From: Sulfurimicrobium sp964384915
GTDB lineage: Bacteria; Pseudomonadota; Gammaproteobacteria; Burkholderiales; Sulfuricellaceae
Direction of reading: 5' to 3'
Assembly (NCBI GenBank): GCA_964384915.1
Contig: CAYLMA010000013.1
Location: 22,344 to 86,343 of the forward strand
Length of the DNA: 64,000 nt
Position numbers and translations under genes: made by a program
Shown here: positions 1-9,026 of the stretch, one piece after another
Numbering within the stretch: the stretch's first letter is position 1
Layout: every line of letters begins with the position of its first letter
Notes under the pieces: generated by a model
Databases searched by the model: none
Seen by the model: only the letters and a program-made list of their open reading frames with translations
What the model was told of the DNA's origin: nothing

Positions 1-197
1 TCGGTGGTGGCGACAATCGCCTGGTGATCGTTGAGGCGATAGACCGCCGCATCGTCGCCGGTTTCCGTGCCCACCATGAGGTCGGGGTGGACCAAGCGGG
101 CAGGCATGTTGGCGAGGATTTCGTTCAGCAGGGCTGGCGCAATTTTGCAGCCGCAGCCGCCGCCATGGGAGAACTGTGTTAATTTAAGCGCTGTCAT
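1..197 (-). CDS. selD: Selenide, water dikinase (selenophosphate synthase), N-terminal part
   Basis: Makes selenophosphate from selenide and ATP, the selenium donor for selenouridine in tRNA and for selenocysteine. Only the first 65 codons lie in the window; the gene continues past base 1. The start MTALKLTQFSHGGGCGCK carries the family's N-terminal active site: the first Cys of GCGCK (residue 15) matches catalytic Cys17 of the E. coli enzyme and Lys18 matches Lys20. A GDDAAVY motif follows, as in the family. It is transcribed away from mnmH, which uses the product, with 14 bases between the start codons. The catalytic residue is Cys rather than selenocysteine. Confidence 0.93.
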   Translation of the reverse strand, partial: MTALKLTQFSHGGGCGCKIAPALLNEILANMPARLVHPDLMVGTETGDDAAVYRLNDHQAIVATT

Positions 198-211
198 TGT
201 TTTGCAGAGTC

Positions 212-1258
212 ATGAAATTGGTAAAGGTAGCAAACCTAGCACAGCTGGACCAGTTTGACGAGATCATCGACGTCCGTTCACCTTCCGAATTCGCCGAGGA
301 CCATATTCCCGGCGCGCTGAACTTCCCCGTGCTCGACGACGAGGAGCGCGCCCGCATCGGCACCATGTACAAGCAGGTTTCCCCCTTCGATGCCAAAAAA
401 GCCGGCGCCGCCCTGGTGTCGCGCAACATCGGCAGGCACCTGGAGCAGGCGTTCGCCGACAAGCCGAAAAACTGGCGCCCGCTGGTGTATTGCTGGCGCG
501 GCGGCAAGCGCAGCGGTGCCATGGCCCACGTGCTGGGGCAGGTCGGCTGGCACAGCGGCCAGCTCGACGGCGGCTACAAGGCTTACCGGCGCCAGGTGAT
601 CGAAGACCTGCAAACCCTGCCGGCGCGCTTCCAGTGGCGCGTGGTGTGCGGCGCCACCGGCTCGGGCAAGAGCCGCCTGCTGCAGGCGCTGCATGCCGCG
701 GGCGCCCAGGTGCTGGACCTGGAAGACCTGGCCAACCATCGCGGCTCGCTGCTCGGCAACCTGCCCGGCACGCCGCAGCCGGGGCAGAAATATTTCGAAA
801 GCCTGATCTGGTCTAAGCTGCACGGCTTCGACCCCGCCCTGCCCGTCTACGTCGAAGCCGAAAGCAAGAAAATCGGCAATCTCCGCGTGCCGGAAACCCT
901 GATCGCCGCCATGTGGCAGAGCCAGTGCATCCGCGTCGAAGCGAGCATCGCGCAAAGGGTCGAACTGCTCAAGGAAGAGTATGCGCACTTCCTCGCCGAC
1001 CCGGACGGGCTGGGGAATAAGCTGGGATTTCTCACCGACCTGCATGGCCGGGAGCGCATCGCCCGCTGGCAGCACATGGCGCAACAGGGCGAGTGGGACA
1101 CGCTGGTGGCGGAACTGCTGGAGCGGCACTACGACCCGGCCTATACCCGCTCCACGCTCAAGCACTACCCCCTTTACGGCGAGGGGCTCATCCTCCAGCC
1201 CAAAAGCCTGAGCAGGGAGACGATGCAGGCTGCGGCAAGAGAAATCCTCAAGGCTTAG
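212..1258 (+). CDS. mnmH: tRNA 2-selenouridine synthase
   Basis: Converts 2-thiouridine at the wobble position of tRNAs to 2-selenouridine through a geranylated intermediate, using selenophosphate. The N-terminal half is a rhodanese domain with the active Cys in YCWRGGKRSG (about residue 94). The C-terminal half is a P-loop domain with GATGSGKS near residue 147. The length of 348 aa is usual for SelU/YbbB. I chose ATG at 212; a TTG fifteen bases upstream is in frame but would reach the selD start codon. The divergent selD next to it supports the call. Its stop overlaps the convergent downstream gene by four bases. Confidence 0.95.
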   Translation: MKLVKVANLAQLDQFDEIIDVRSPSEFAEDHIPGALNFPVLDDEERARIGTMYKQVSPFDAKKAGAALVSRNIGRHLEQAFADKPKNWRPLVYCWRGGKRSGAMAHVLGQVGWHSGQLDGGYKAYRRQVIEDLQTLPARFQWRVVCGATGSGKSRLLQALHAAGAQVLDLEDLANHRGSLLGNLPGTPQPGQKYFESLIWSKLHGFDPALPVYVEAESKKIGNLRVPETLIAAMWQSQCIRVEASIAQRVELLKEEYAHFLADPDGLGNKLGFLTDLHGRERIARWQHMAQQGEWDTLVAELLERHYDPAYTRSTLKHYPLYGEGLILQPKSLSRETMQAAAREILKA

Positions 1259-2040
1259 CCGCAGCGCCCGTTCTTGTCCAGTTTCATGTATTTCAGCAGC
1301 CAGCCCTTGACCCGCTCGCGCGCGTGCCGGGTGGCGATTTTCTCTTCCGGCGTCTGGTCGTTGCGGAAATCGAAGGCGCGCCGCGCCAGCGGGTAATACT
1401 GCATCTCGACCGGCACGCCGCGCTCGTACAAGGCATAGAAAGCGCGCCCGCCGTTGATGCGGCGCAGCTCGAAATCCTGCTCCCCGATCAGGAACAGCAG
1501 CGGGGTGGTGATCTGCGCAATCTCCGGCGCCACGCTGAAAAGCTGCTCCGGCTCCGGCGCATTTGGGTTCTGCATGTGCCCCGCATAGGCGGCGATGGCG
1601 GCGATATCCCTGCCGCGCCTGGCCGCGAGCCGGATCGAGTAATAGCCGCCGCGCGAATAGCCCACCACCCCGACAGGAATCCTGCACGCCTCGGGCAGGG
1701 CCATGAGCGCATTCAGCCCCGCCTCGACATCGTTCTCCGTGGCCGGATCATGAGCCGACGGCCAGCGCTCGATGAACCGCCCGCCCTGCCAGTCCGGCGC
1801 CAGCACCACGAAGCCCTGCGCCGCCAGCGTGGCAATATGGCGCTGATCCACCTCGTCGTAGCCCCGCTTGGCATGGATATACAGCACCGGCGGGAATGGC
1901 CCTTTGCCGCTGGGTGTGGCGATTTCCGCCGGCACATCCACCTCGCCCGACTTGACGGTTATTTTCCTGAGCTGGACATCTCCCGCCTGGGCCAGTTGGG
2001 CGGCGAACAGCAAAGCCGAAACCAGGGTGATTATTTTCAT
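1255..2040 (-). CDS. Exported dienelactone hydrolase family protein
   Basis: An alpha/beta hydrolase of the dienelactone hydrolase family, 261 aa. Residues 1-19 form a signal peptide ending in AQAG, so it should be periplasmic. The nucleophile elbow is GYSRG, and the acidic residue lies in GEQDF. Where relatives have the catalytic His (usually GxxHxF), this protein reads PLARRAFDF, so the His appears replaced by Arg. Substrate unknown; activity is doubtful unless another His serves. It converges on mnmH with a 4-base overlap. Confidence 0.75.
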   Translation of the reverse strand: MKIITLVSALLFAAQLAQAGDVQLRKITVKSGEVDVPAEIATPSGKGPFPPVLYIHAKRGYDEVDQRHIATLAAQGFVVLAPDWQGGRFIERWPSAHDPATENDVEAGLNALMALPEACRIPVGVVGYSRGGYYSIRLAARRGRDIAAIAAYAGHMQNPNAPEPEQLFSVAPEIAQITTPLLFLIGEQDFELRRINGGRAFYALYERGVPVEMQYYPLARRAFDFRNDQTPEEKIATRHARERVKGWLLKYMKLDKNGRCG

Positions 2041-2175
2041 GTGAATTCGTCCTTTTTCGGGTTCAGGGCGATTTTCACACAGCGCAAGGAAATTGTATTG
2101 AGCCGTTTGGACTAAAAGGAAGCGCCTGTATTAGAAGGGAGCCTATTGAAACTGCAAATTACGGCCTGTCTCCTT

Positions 2176-3525
2176 TTATGGCCACAACATCCGTTCGGCC
2201 CGGACGTTCCAGGCCACCAGCACAGCAACAGAAGGGTTGGGCGCAGTTGCAAGGTCGGGCCAGCGCCGCCTAATTTCGAAAATCGTGTCTTTTAACTGCC
2301 AGCCGGTTTCGTGCACCAGAAGCTCGAGCTCGGACAGGCCAGCCGGGTCTTCTTCTACCCCTTGGGTAAGGGCATTCTCCCCAACTGAGTTGTAGCCGGC
2401 GTCGTACAGCGCCTTCTCAAGCTTGGCCAGCCGTTCACTTGCATAAACCAGACAATCGGCCAATTGGGCGTGGCGGTAAGGCAAGAAGGCTTGATTCCAA
2501 TCTGCCAGTATCTTGCTGATGCAGTCCAGACGGGAAGAAATTATCGCAATGTCAGCATGATTCTCTTGCGCTGTGGAAGCCACCACCCGCTTGGCAATTG
2601 CAGACAGAGGCCCCACCAAGTCCGTACGAAACTGCCCTGGATTGAGCTTGAGGATGACTTCAATCTGCGCCCAGGCGTTGACTTGACCATCTCGACCGAA
2701 CAGGCTGCCGGAAACTTCAGCCACCGCCAGAATCTGGCTCAGTGGGTTAATTTTATTTCCCTTGATGTTGCGCGGGTAACCACTGCCATCGAGCCGCTCA
2801 TGATGATCCAGCACAGCCATGCTGACATGGGGGTGGTATTCAGGGTATTCCTTGAGGATCAGGTAGGCGATCATTGGGTGCGCATAGATGTGCCGTCGCT
2901 CTTTGTCTGTTAGCGTATGCGCACGATCGAGTAGGGTTGGGTCAATATGCAGCTCGCCGAGATCATGGAACAAAGCCGCCATGGCCAAATCTATCATTTC
3001 ACATGGCTTGAGGTAAACGGATGCCCCTAGGAAGAGGCTGATGAGCGCGACGTGCATACTGTGCTGGTATAAATTGGGTCTCTTTTCACGTGCCAAAGTA
3101 AGCTTGAAGGCAAGTGGTGCATTGAGAACGATCTGACCCAAAGCATTACGCAATAGCCGGGTATCGGGCAGAGCGCTGTCCATATGCCACAACACCCCGC
3201 CTTCGTCGATCATCTGTGCCGCCGCAATGGCCAGACTATGGGGCGTGACTCCATTCTTGACGGTCAGGCTGCGGTCGATTGGAGAAACAGCCAGCTTGTG
3301 ATGAACCAAACGCTCGTAAACACTTTTGTCGAGACGTGTGTTTTTGTTGATCAGCTTGATGCCACCCTGGGAATAAATATCCTCGTTGCTAACGACCTCA
3401 GTGCTTTCGCTCAAGTCGGCGACACTCTTGAGATAATAAGGGTCCGGATTGCTGATCAGGGTGGTGGATTGATCCATCAAGTGCTCATAATGTCGATTTT
3501 GGGTATTGCTTAGAAAGCACATCAT
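2176..3525 (-). CDS. HD-GYP domain protein (probable cyclic-di-GMP phosphodiesterase)
   Basis: A 449-aa protein without obvious membrane segments. The HD motif HDLGELH is near residue 187 and the extended GYP signature HHERLDGSGYP near residues 238-248; both are intact, so c-di-GMP hydrolysis is likely. Residues 1-120 match no input domain I recognise. The start is uncertain: two adjacent ATGs at 3525/3522, or Met17 (MDQSTTL) at 3477. A divergent receiver-domain gene begins 75 bases away, as if a two-protein signalling pair had existed; that partner is frameshifted. Confidence 0.82.
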   Translation of the reverse strand: MMCFLSNTQNRHYEHLMDQSTTLISNPDPYYLKSVADLSESTEVVSNEDIYSQGGIKLINKNTRLDKSVYERLVHHKLAVSPIDRSLTVKNGVTPHSLAIAAAQMIDEGGVLWHMDSALPDTRLLRNALGQIVLNAPLAFKLTLAREKRPNLYQHSMHVALISLFLGASVYLKPCEMIDLAMAALFHDLGELHIDPTLLDRAHTLTDKERRHIYAHPMIAYLILKEYPEYHPHVSMAVLDHHERLDGSGYPRNIKGNKINPLSQILAVAEVSGSLFGRDGQVNAWAQIEVILKLNPGQFRTDLVGPLSAIAKRVVASTAQENHADIAIISSRLDCISKILADWNQAFLPYRHAQLADCLVYASERLAKLEKALYDAGYNSVGENALTQGVEEDPAGLSELELLVHETGWQLKDTIFEIRRRWPDLATAPNPSVAVLVAWNVRAERMLWP

Positions 3526-3599
3526 TCTAACTCAACTTAATCTCGCCCTAAGGGCGTCAGACATTTGAACAGCACAACGCACAGATTCAAGAAAGCCAT

Positions 3600-3998
3600 A
3601 TGAAACAGAAGCACCATATCCTGCTGGTGGAGGACGACCCTTTTCTGCGTAGCCTGCTCGGCACCCAGCTAACTGAGCATGGCTATCGGGTGCTGTCAGC
3701 CGAGAACGGCATGCAGGCTCTGGAGTCGATTGAAGCCAAGCGGGTGGAATGATCATCACGGACATCTTCATGCTTGATATGGACGGCATCGAACTCATCC
3801 AGCGTTTGCAAAAAAGTCATCCAGGCACGCCGGTATTCGCCTTGAGCGGCGGAACTCCCCTGGCCAACTCCAAGGAATACCTCGCGTTCGTGAACGTGTT
3901 TTGGCGCCAATGAAGTCTTTGCCAAGCCTGTCGAGGTGGCGGAACTTATCGGCAAGCTGGAGCAGTACTGCCGACGGGGCACAGAGAAACCGTCTTGA
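3600..3998 (+). pseudogene. Single-domain response regulator, broken by two compensating frameshifts
   Basis: Read across three segments this is a complete CheY-like receiver of about 130 residues. Segment one (from 3600) begins MKQKHHILLVEDDPF with the acidic pocket. Segment two, in another frame from about 3749, has IITDIFMLDMDG with the phosphoacceptor Asp. Segment three, from about 3906, has NEVFAKPVEV with the conserved Lys. A base is missing near 3748 (stop TGA at 3750) and an extra base lies near 3898-3902 (run of T), so the final frame equals the first. It is either a recent pseudogene or two assembly errors. It is divergent from the HD-GYP gene. Confidence 0.8.
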
Positions 3999-4063
3999 AG
4001 CCAGGACAACCCAAGTTAAGAGAAGCGCAGGCTTAAACCGCTTTTTCTCGTCCTCAAGCTCAT

Positions 4064-4093
4064 TTGACCGACGAAAAAAAATAGTGCTAGGCT
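4064..4093 (+). promoter_or_regulatory. Possible sigma-70 promoter for the host-attachment-type gene
   Basis: TTGACC (4064-4069) and TAGGCT (4088-4093) are separated by 18 bases in the gap after the broken response regulator. The -35 match is good and the -10 is weak. It would leave a leader of about 100 bases. Confidence 0.35.
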
Positions 4094-4203
4094 ATGCCTA
4101 CCATGTCGGAAGGTTTAACTGCATTCACGCATGGAATTCCAATCTCGATTCCAGGCGACCGCCAAGCGGTCAAACGGAATCACTATCAGGAGTGTTGAAC
4201 ATT

Positions 4204-4644
4204 ATGAGCACCACCTGGATTCTTGTCGCAAATGCCAGCATCGCACGTCTGTACGCCAATCACGGCCCGAAAAAAGGGCTGCAACTGATCAAGGAACTCG
4301 CTCACCCGGAAAGTCGCGAAAAAGCCGGCAACCTGGTCTCCGACCGTCCCGGCCATAACCCTGGCGCAGGTGATGGCCATGGCTCGTTTATCCCCTCGGC
4401 CTCCCCGAAACAGAACGAGGCGGAACGTTTCGCCCAGCAACTGGCGCATGAAATGGACAGCGGGCGCACCTCGAACAGTTACACGCGCGCCATTCTTGTC
4501 GCAGCACCGGCCTTCATGGGGCTGCTCAAGGGATGCATCAACAGCCATGTGAGCAAACTGATCAGCGAGGATGTGGATAAGGATTACACCAAGGCCACCG
4601 AGAAGGAGCTGGCTGGCCATCTAGAGCGCATCATTTTCCTCTGA
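4204..4644 (+). CDS. Host attachment family protein
   Basis: A 146-aa soluble protein starting MSTTWILVANASIARLY, typical of the host-attachment family (named from a plant-attachment study in Agrobacterium; molecular role unknown). The WILVANA start and the C-terminal helix ending ERIIFL fit that family, whose fold resembles release-factor-like domains. The ATG at 4204 follows AGGAG at about 4187. A longer reading frame upstream lacks a ribosome binding site and overlaps the broken regulator. The 3' end overlaps the convergent thpR gene by 24 bases. Confidence 0.75.
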   Translation: MSTTWILVANASIARLYANHGPKKGLQLIKELAHPESREKAGNLVSDRPGHNPGAGDGHGSFIPSASPKQNEAERFAQQLAHEMDSGRTSNSYTRAILVAAPAFMGLLKGCINSHVSKLISEDVDKDYTKATEKELAGHLERIIFL

Positions 4645-5190
4645 CCCATCCGAAAGACCCCAGCGGCCTATGACTTCATAGGTCGCGCCGGCATCGGTGC
4701 TCGCCGATTTCACCAGCACGAATTCATCCGCCGCCCACTCAAGCGGCTCCAAAGGCGGCATCTCCACTTCATCGCAGCGGGCGTTCCTGAGTAGCGTGAT
4801 ATGCGGCGCAAAAACGGGGCGATCATCGAAGGTGAAGCCTGCATTGCGCAAGCCTTCCTGCAGTTGAGCTACCAATCCTTGCAGTGCTTCCGGTGTTTCC
4901 TGCGGCGCGGCCCAGGCCACCCGGTTATGACGCCACCAGCCGAGGCGACCCAGCGTCATTGAAAAAGAGAGGCCGGATACGCTCGCCGCCACGGCACGCA
5001 ATTCATCCAGCCGCGCTACCGCCACATTGCCGAGGAACACCAGGGTTAGATGAATGTTCGGCGCCTGCATGCGGCGCCCGCCACAGGCCGCATGCAGCTT
5101 GCCGCCGGCCCGGTCCAGCGCGCGCCGCACCCTGGCATCCGGCCACAGGGCGAAAAACAGCCGTGCTGTCTTTTCACCTTCTCCCGGCAT
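4621..5190 (-). CDS. thpR: RNA 2',3'-cyclic phosphodiesterase (2H family)
   Basis: A 2H phosphoesterase that opens 2',3'-cyclic phosphates on RNA (historically 2'-5' RNA ligase). Both catalytic HxTx motifs are present: HLTL in the N-terminal half and HITL in the C-terminal half. About 189 aa, normal for the family. The start is either ATG at 5190, three bases beyond the ispF stop, or ATG at 5214 inside ispF; I prefer 5190 because homology begins at RLFFALWP just after it. It is last in a probable ispD-ispF-thpR operon. Confidence 0.88.
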   Translation of the reverse strand: MPGEGEKTARLFFALWPDARVRRALDRAGGKLHAACGGRRMQAPNIHLTLVFLGNVAVARLDELRAVAASVSGLSFSMTLGRLGWWRHNRVAWAAPQETPEALQGLVAQLQEGLRNAGFTFDDRPVFAPHITLLRNARCDEVEMPPLEPLEWAADEFVLVKSASTDAGATYEVIGRWGLSDGSEENDAL

Positions 5191-5192
5191 GC

Positions 5193-5666
5193 TCAGCTTT
5201 TCATCAGCAGGCATACCGCCTGCGCGGCAATGCCCTCGCCACGGCCGGTATAGCCCAGTTTTTCAGTGGTGGTCGCCTTGACGTTGACGGCGTCGGCATC
5301 CATGCAAAGATCAGCGGCGATATTGGCTTCCATCTGCGGGATATGCGGCGCCATCTTCGGCGCCTGGGCGATGATCGTGGCATCCAGGTTCGCCACGTGA
5401 TAGCCCTTGAGCGCCACCATGCGCATCACCTCGCGCAGCAATTTGCGGCTGTCCACGCCCTTGAAAGCCGGGTCGTTGTCTGGGAAATGCCGCCCGATGT
5501 CGCCCAGCCCCACCGCCCCGAGCAGCGCATCGCAAATGGCGTGCAGCAGCACATCGGCGTCCGAGTGGCCCGCCAGGCCTAGTTGATAAGGAATTTCCAC
5601 GCCGCCGATGATCAGTCTGCGCCCCTCCACCAGGGCATGCACATCGAAACCTTGTCCGATTCTCAT
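5193..5666 (-). CDS. ispF: 2-C-methyl-D-erythritol 2,4-cyclodiphosphate synthase
   Basis: Fifth step of the MEP isoprenoid pathway: forms MEcPP with release of CMP. At 157 aa it has the standard length. GFDVHAL near the N-terminus holds the zinc-binding Asp and His, GHSDADVL the second zinc region, and the TTTEKLGYTGRGEGIAAQA block the C-terminal signature. Its ATG overlaps the stop of ispD (5663-5666), giving translational coupling. Confidence 0.97.
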   Translation of the reverse strand: MRIGQGFDVHALVEGRRLIIGGVEIPYQLGLAGHSDADVLLHAICDALLGAVGLGDIGRHFPDNDPAFKGVDSRKLLREVMRMVALKGYHVANLDATIIAQAPKMAPHIPQMEANIAADLCMDADAVNVKATTTEKLGYTGRGEGIAAQAVCLLMKS

Positions 5667-6358
5667 GTTTTCTCCTTCTGCAACAAGAGTTCCGCCATTT
5701 CCAGATCCTGCGCGTAAGTGACCTTGAAATTACGGCTGTCTCCCAGGACCAGCCTGGGCTTCAGCCCCATTCGCTCCATCGCCTGGGCCTCGTCGGTCGG
5801 CACATGCGTGCCCGCCTGCGACAAGGCTTCAAGCAAGGCGCCATGCCGGAACATCTGCGGCGTCTGCGCCTGCCACAGGCCGGCGCGCGGCTCGGTGTGA
5901 TCGGCACGTTGCGCCGCATCCGCGCGCTTCAGGGTGTCCGCCACCGGCACGGCGAGCAGCCCGCCCACATCGTCTGCCCCGCCTTCGGCGATCAGGCGCG
6001 CCAGCGCTTCCTCGCCCAGGCAGGGCCGGGCGGCATCGTGCACCAGCACCCAGTCGTCGGCGGCCACGTCATCCCGGATGGCCTTGAGGCCGTTGCGCAC
6101 GCTCTCGAAGCGTTCCGCCCCGCCGCAAAACAGCGGCACCAGGGTCGGCGCGAAGGCTTCCCAGTCGTAGCCGCCCCAGCGCTCGTCGTCGCGCGCCAGC
6201 ACCACATACACCCGCTCGATTTCCTTGCAGCCGCACAGGCGTGCAATCGCATAGTAAATCAGGGGGTGCCCGCCGATTTCGAGGTATTGTTTGGGCCTAG
6301 GTTTTCCCATGCGTGAACCGGAGCCGGCTGCGGGAATCAAAGCATAAAAGGTGGTCAT
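5663..6358 (-). CDS. ispD: 2-C-methyl-D-erythritol 4-phosphate cytidylyltransferase
   Basis: Third MEP pathway step: transfers CMP from CTP to MEP. At 231 aa it has the family length. The nucleotide-binding loop PAAGSGSRMG is at residues 9-18 and is followed by the conserved Lys in PKQY; VHDAARP and the C-terminal region containing VPTDEAQAMER also match. First gene of the minus-strand operon, divergent from the Memo-family gene. Confidence 0.96.
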   Translation of the reverse strand: MTTFYALIPAAGSGSRMGKPRPKQYLEIGGHPLIYYAIARLCGCKEIERVYVVLARDDERWGGYDWEAFAPTLVPLFCGGAERFESVRNGLKAIRDDVAADDWVLVHDAARPCLGEEALARLIAEGGADDVGGLLAVPVADTLKRADAAQRADHTEPRAGLWQAQTPQMFRHGALLEALSQAGTHVPTDEAQAMERMGLKPRLVLGDSRNFKVTYAQDLEMAELLLQKEKT

Positions 6359-6361
6359 CTA

Positions 6362-6389
6362 TTGATCCAAATGGTACGAGGGGTATGAT
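6362..6389 (+). promoter_or_regulatory. Probable sigma-70 promoter of the AmmeMemoRadiSam operon
   Basis: TTGATC (6362-6367) and TATGAT (6384-6389) with a 16-base spacer, in the divergent gap between ispD and the Memo gene. The expected start site near 6396 gives a leader of about 50 bases with AAGGAGG at 6432-6438. Confidence 0.45.
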
Positions 6390-6446
6390 AGTTTTATATC
6401 CAAGTTGCCCCCATTTTACTGTCAGTTGCGACAAGGAGGGGAGAAC

Positions 6447-7268
6447 ATGAAAGAAGTCCGTCCCGCCGCCGTTGCCGGCGCTTTCTATCCCGGTGAACCC
6501 GGCGTCCTGAAACACGACATCCAGTCCATGCTGGCCGCTGTCACTGTGCCTGCCGAAGCCACGCCGCCCAAGGCCCTGATTGTACCCCACGCCGGATACA
6601 TCTACTCCGGGCCCATCGCCGCCAGCGCCTATGCCCGTCTCATCCCGCTGCGCGGCACAATCAAACGCGTGGTGCTGCTCGGCCCGGTTCACCGCGTGCC
6701 GGTGCGCGGGCTGGCGCTGCCCGGCGTGGACAGTTTTGAAACGCCGCTGGGCATCATTCCACTGGATAGGCAGGCCATGGCCCAGGTCGCAGGCCTGCCG
6801 CAGATCGTGGAAAGCTTCCCTGTCCACGCCTGGGAACACTCCCTGGAAGTGCAACTGCCCTTCCTGCAAATGGTGCTGGACGATTTCAGCCTGGTGCCGC
6901 TGGCCGTGGGCGACGCCACCCCGCAGGAAGTGGCGGAAGTGCTGGAACAACTGTGGGGCGGCCCGGAAACCCTGATTGTCATCAGTTCAGATCTGTCCCA
7001 CTACCTGCCCTATGAGGCGGCCAAGAGCGTGGACCACGCAACGGCGCAAGCTATCCTGGCACTGGACGCACCCGTCAGCCACGAACAGGCATGCGGCGGC
7101 ACCCCGGTCAACGGCCTGTTGCTCGCCGCGCGGCGCCATCACCTCAATCCGCGCCTGCTGGACTTGCGCAACTCGGGCGACACTTCAGGGGACCGCAGCC
7201 GCGTGGTAGGTTATGGGGCCTTTGCTTTTTTCGAGAACCATGGCCATGCCGCCCCCCCTTGCCACTAA
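6447..7268 (+). CDS. amrB: AmmeMemoRadiSam system protein B (Memo family)
   Basis: A 273-aa Memo-family protein with a dioxygenase-like fold. Conserved blocks include AGAFYPG, VPHAGYIYSGPIA, LGPVHRV and SSDLSHY; the last three hold His residues expected at the metal site. Start ATG 6447 has a strong ribosome site (AAGGAGG) eight bases upstream. It is first of three consecutive genes whose products define the AmmeMemoRadiSam gene set. The biochemical role of this trio in bacteria is not settled as far as I know. Confidence 0.9.
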   Translation: MKEVRPAAVAGAFYPGEPGVLKHDIQSMLAAVTVPAEATPPKALIVPHAGYIYSGPIAASAYARLIPLRGTIKRVVLLGPVHRVPVRGLALPGVDSFETPLGIIPLDRQAMAQVAGLPQIVESFPVHAWEHSLEVQLPFLQMVLDDFSLVPLAVGDATPQEVAEVLEQLWGGPETLIVISSDLSHYLPYEAAKSVDHATAQAILALDAPVSHEQACGGTPVNGLLLAARRHHLNPRLLDLRNSGDTSGDRSRVVGYGAFAFFENHGHAAPPCH

Positions 7269-7341
7269 TCCCCCCAACCCTCATCCCAAGCTTCCCCCTG
7301 AGCCCCCGGCCAAACCACCCGAGGGTAAAGGAGAAGGGGCA

Positions 7342-7883
7342 GTGGCTGAAAAGGGCCTAACCCTATTGACCATCGCCCGCGCGGCGATCTCCAGCGCGCT
7401 AGGCAAGCCCATGCAGGCGGACGAATCCGCCCCCTGGCTGCAGGAGCCGGGCGCGACCTTCGTCACCCTCACCCAGCACGGTGAATTGCGCGGCTGCATC
7501 GGCAGCCTGGAGGCGCACCGCCCGCTGCTGGCCGACGTCAAGGCCAACGCCCTGGCCGCTGCCTTGCGCGACCCGCGCTTCACGCCGCTGAGCGCGGATG
7601 AGCTGGACATGACGCGGGTTGAAGTGTCGCTGCTCTCACCGCTTTCCCCCATCCATTTCAGCGGCGAGCAGGACGCGCTGGGGCAATTGCGGCCGAACGT
7701 GGACGGCATCGTGTTCGAATATGAATTTTACCGTTCCACCTTTTTACCCCAGGTGTGGGAGCAGCTGCCGCAACCCGCCGAGTTCATGGCCCACCTCAAG
7801 CACAAGGCGGGGCTGTCGCCCGTCTTCTGGGACAAGGACGTCAAGCTGTTCCGCTATACCGTGAACAAATGGAAGGAATCCAC

Positions 7884-7887
<4 letters not shown>
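7342..7887 (+). CDS. amrA: AmmeMemoRadiSam system protein A (AMMECR1 domain)
   Basis: AMMECR1-domain protein with the signature LRGCIGSLEAHRPL and the block LRDPRFTPL. I chose GTG at 7342 because AAAGGAGAA lies 6-15 bases upstream and homology starts soon after. ATGs at 7240/7246 are in frame but overlap the amrB end and would add a Pro-rich segment that looks like translated C-rich intergenic repeat. Its stop overlaps the next start (ATGA, 7884-7887), so it is coupled to the radical SAM gene. Confidence 0.87.
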
Positions 7888-8993
<1,106 letters not shown>

Positions 8994-9026
8994 AAATTTC
9001 ACATACTTGGGTTAAACTGCGGCCTC

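Noticed and set aside
278..1687. Long open frame antisense to mnmH
   Set aside because: Low-complexity composition typical of antisense frames in GC-rich DNA; the sense gene is a clear conserved enzyme.
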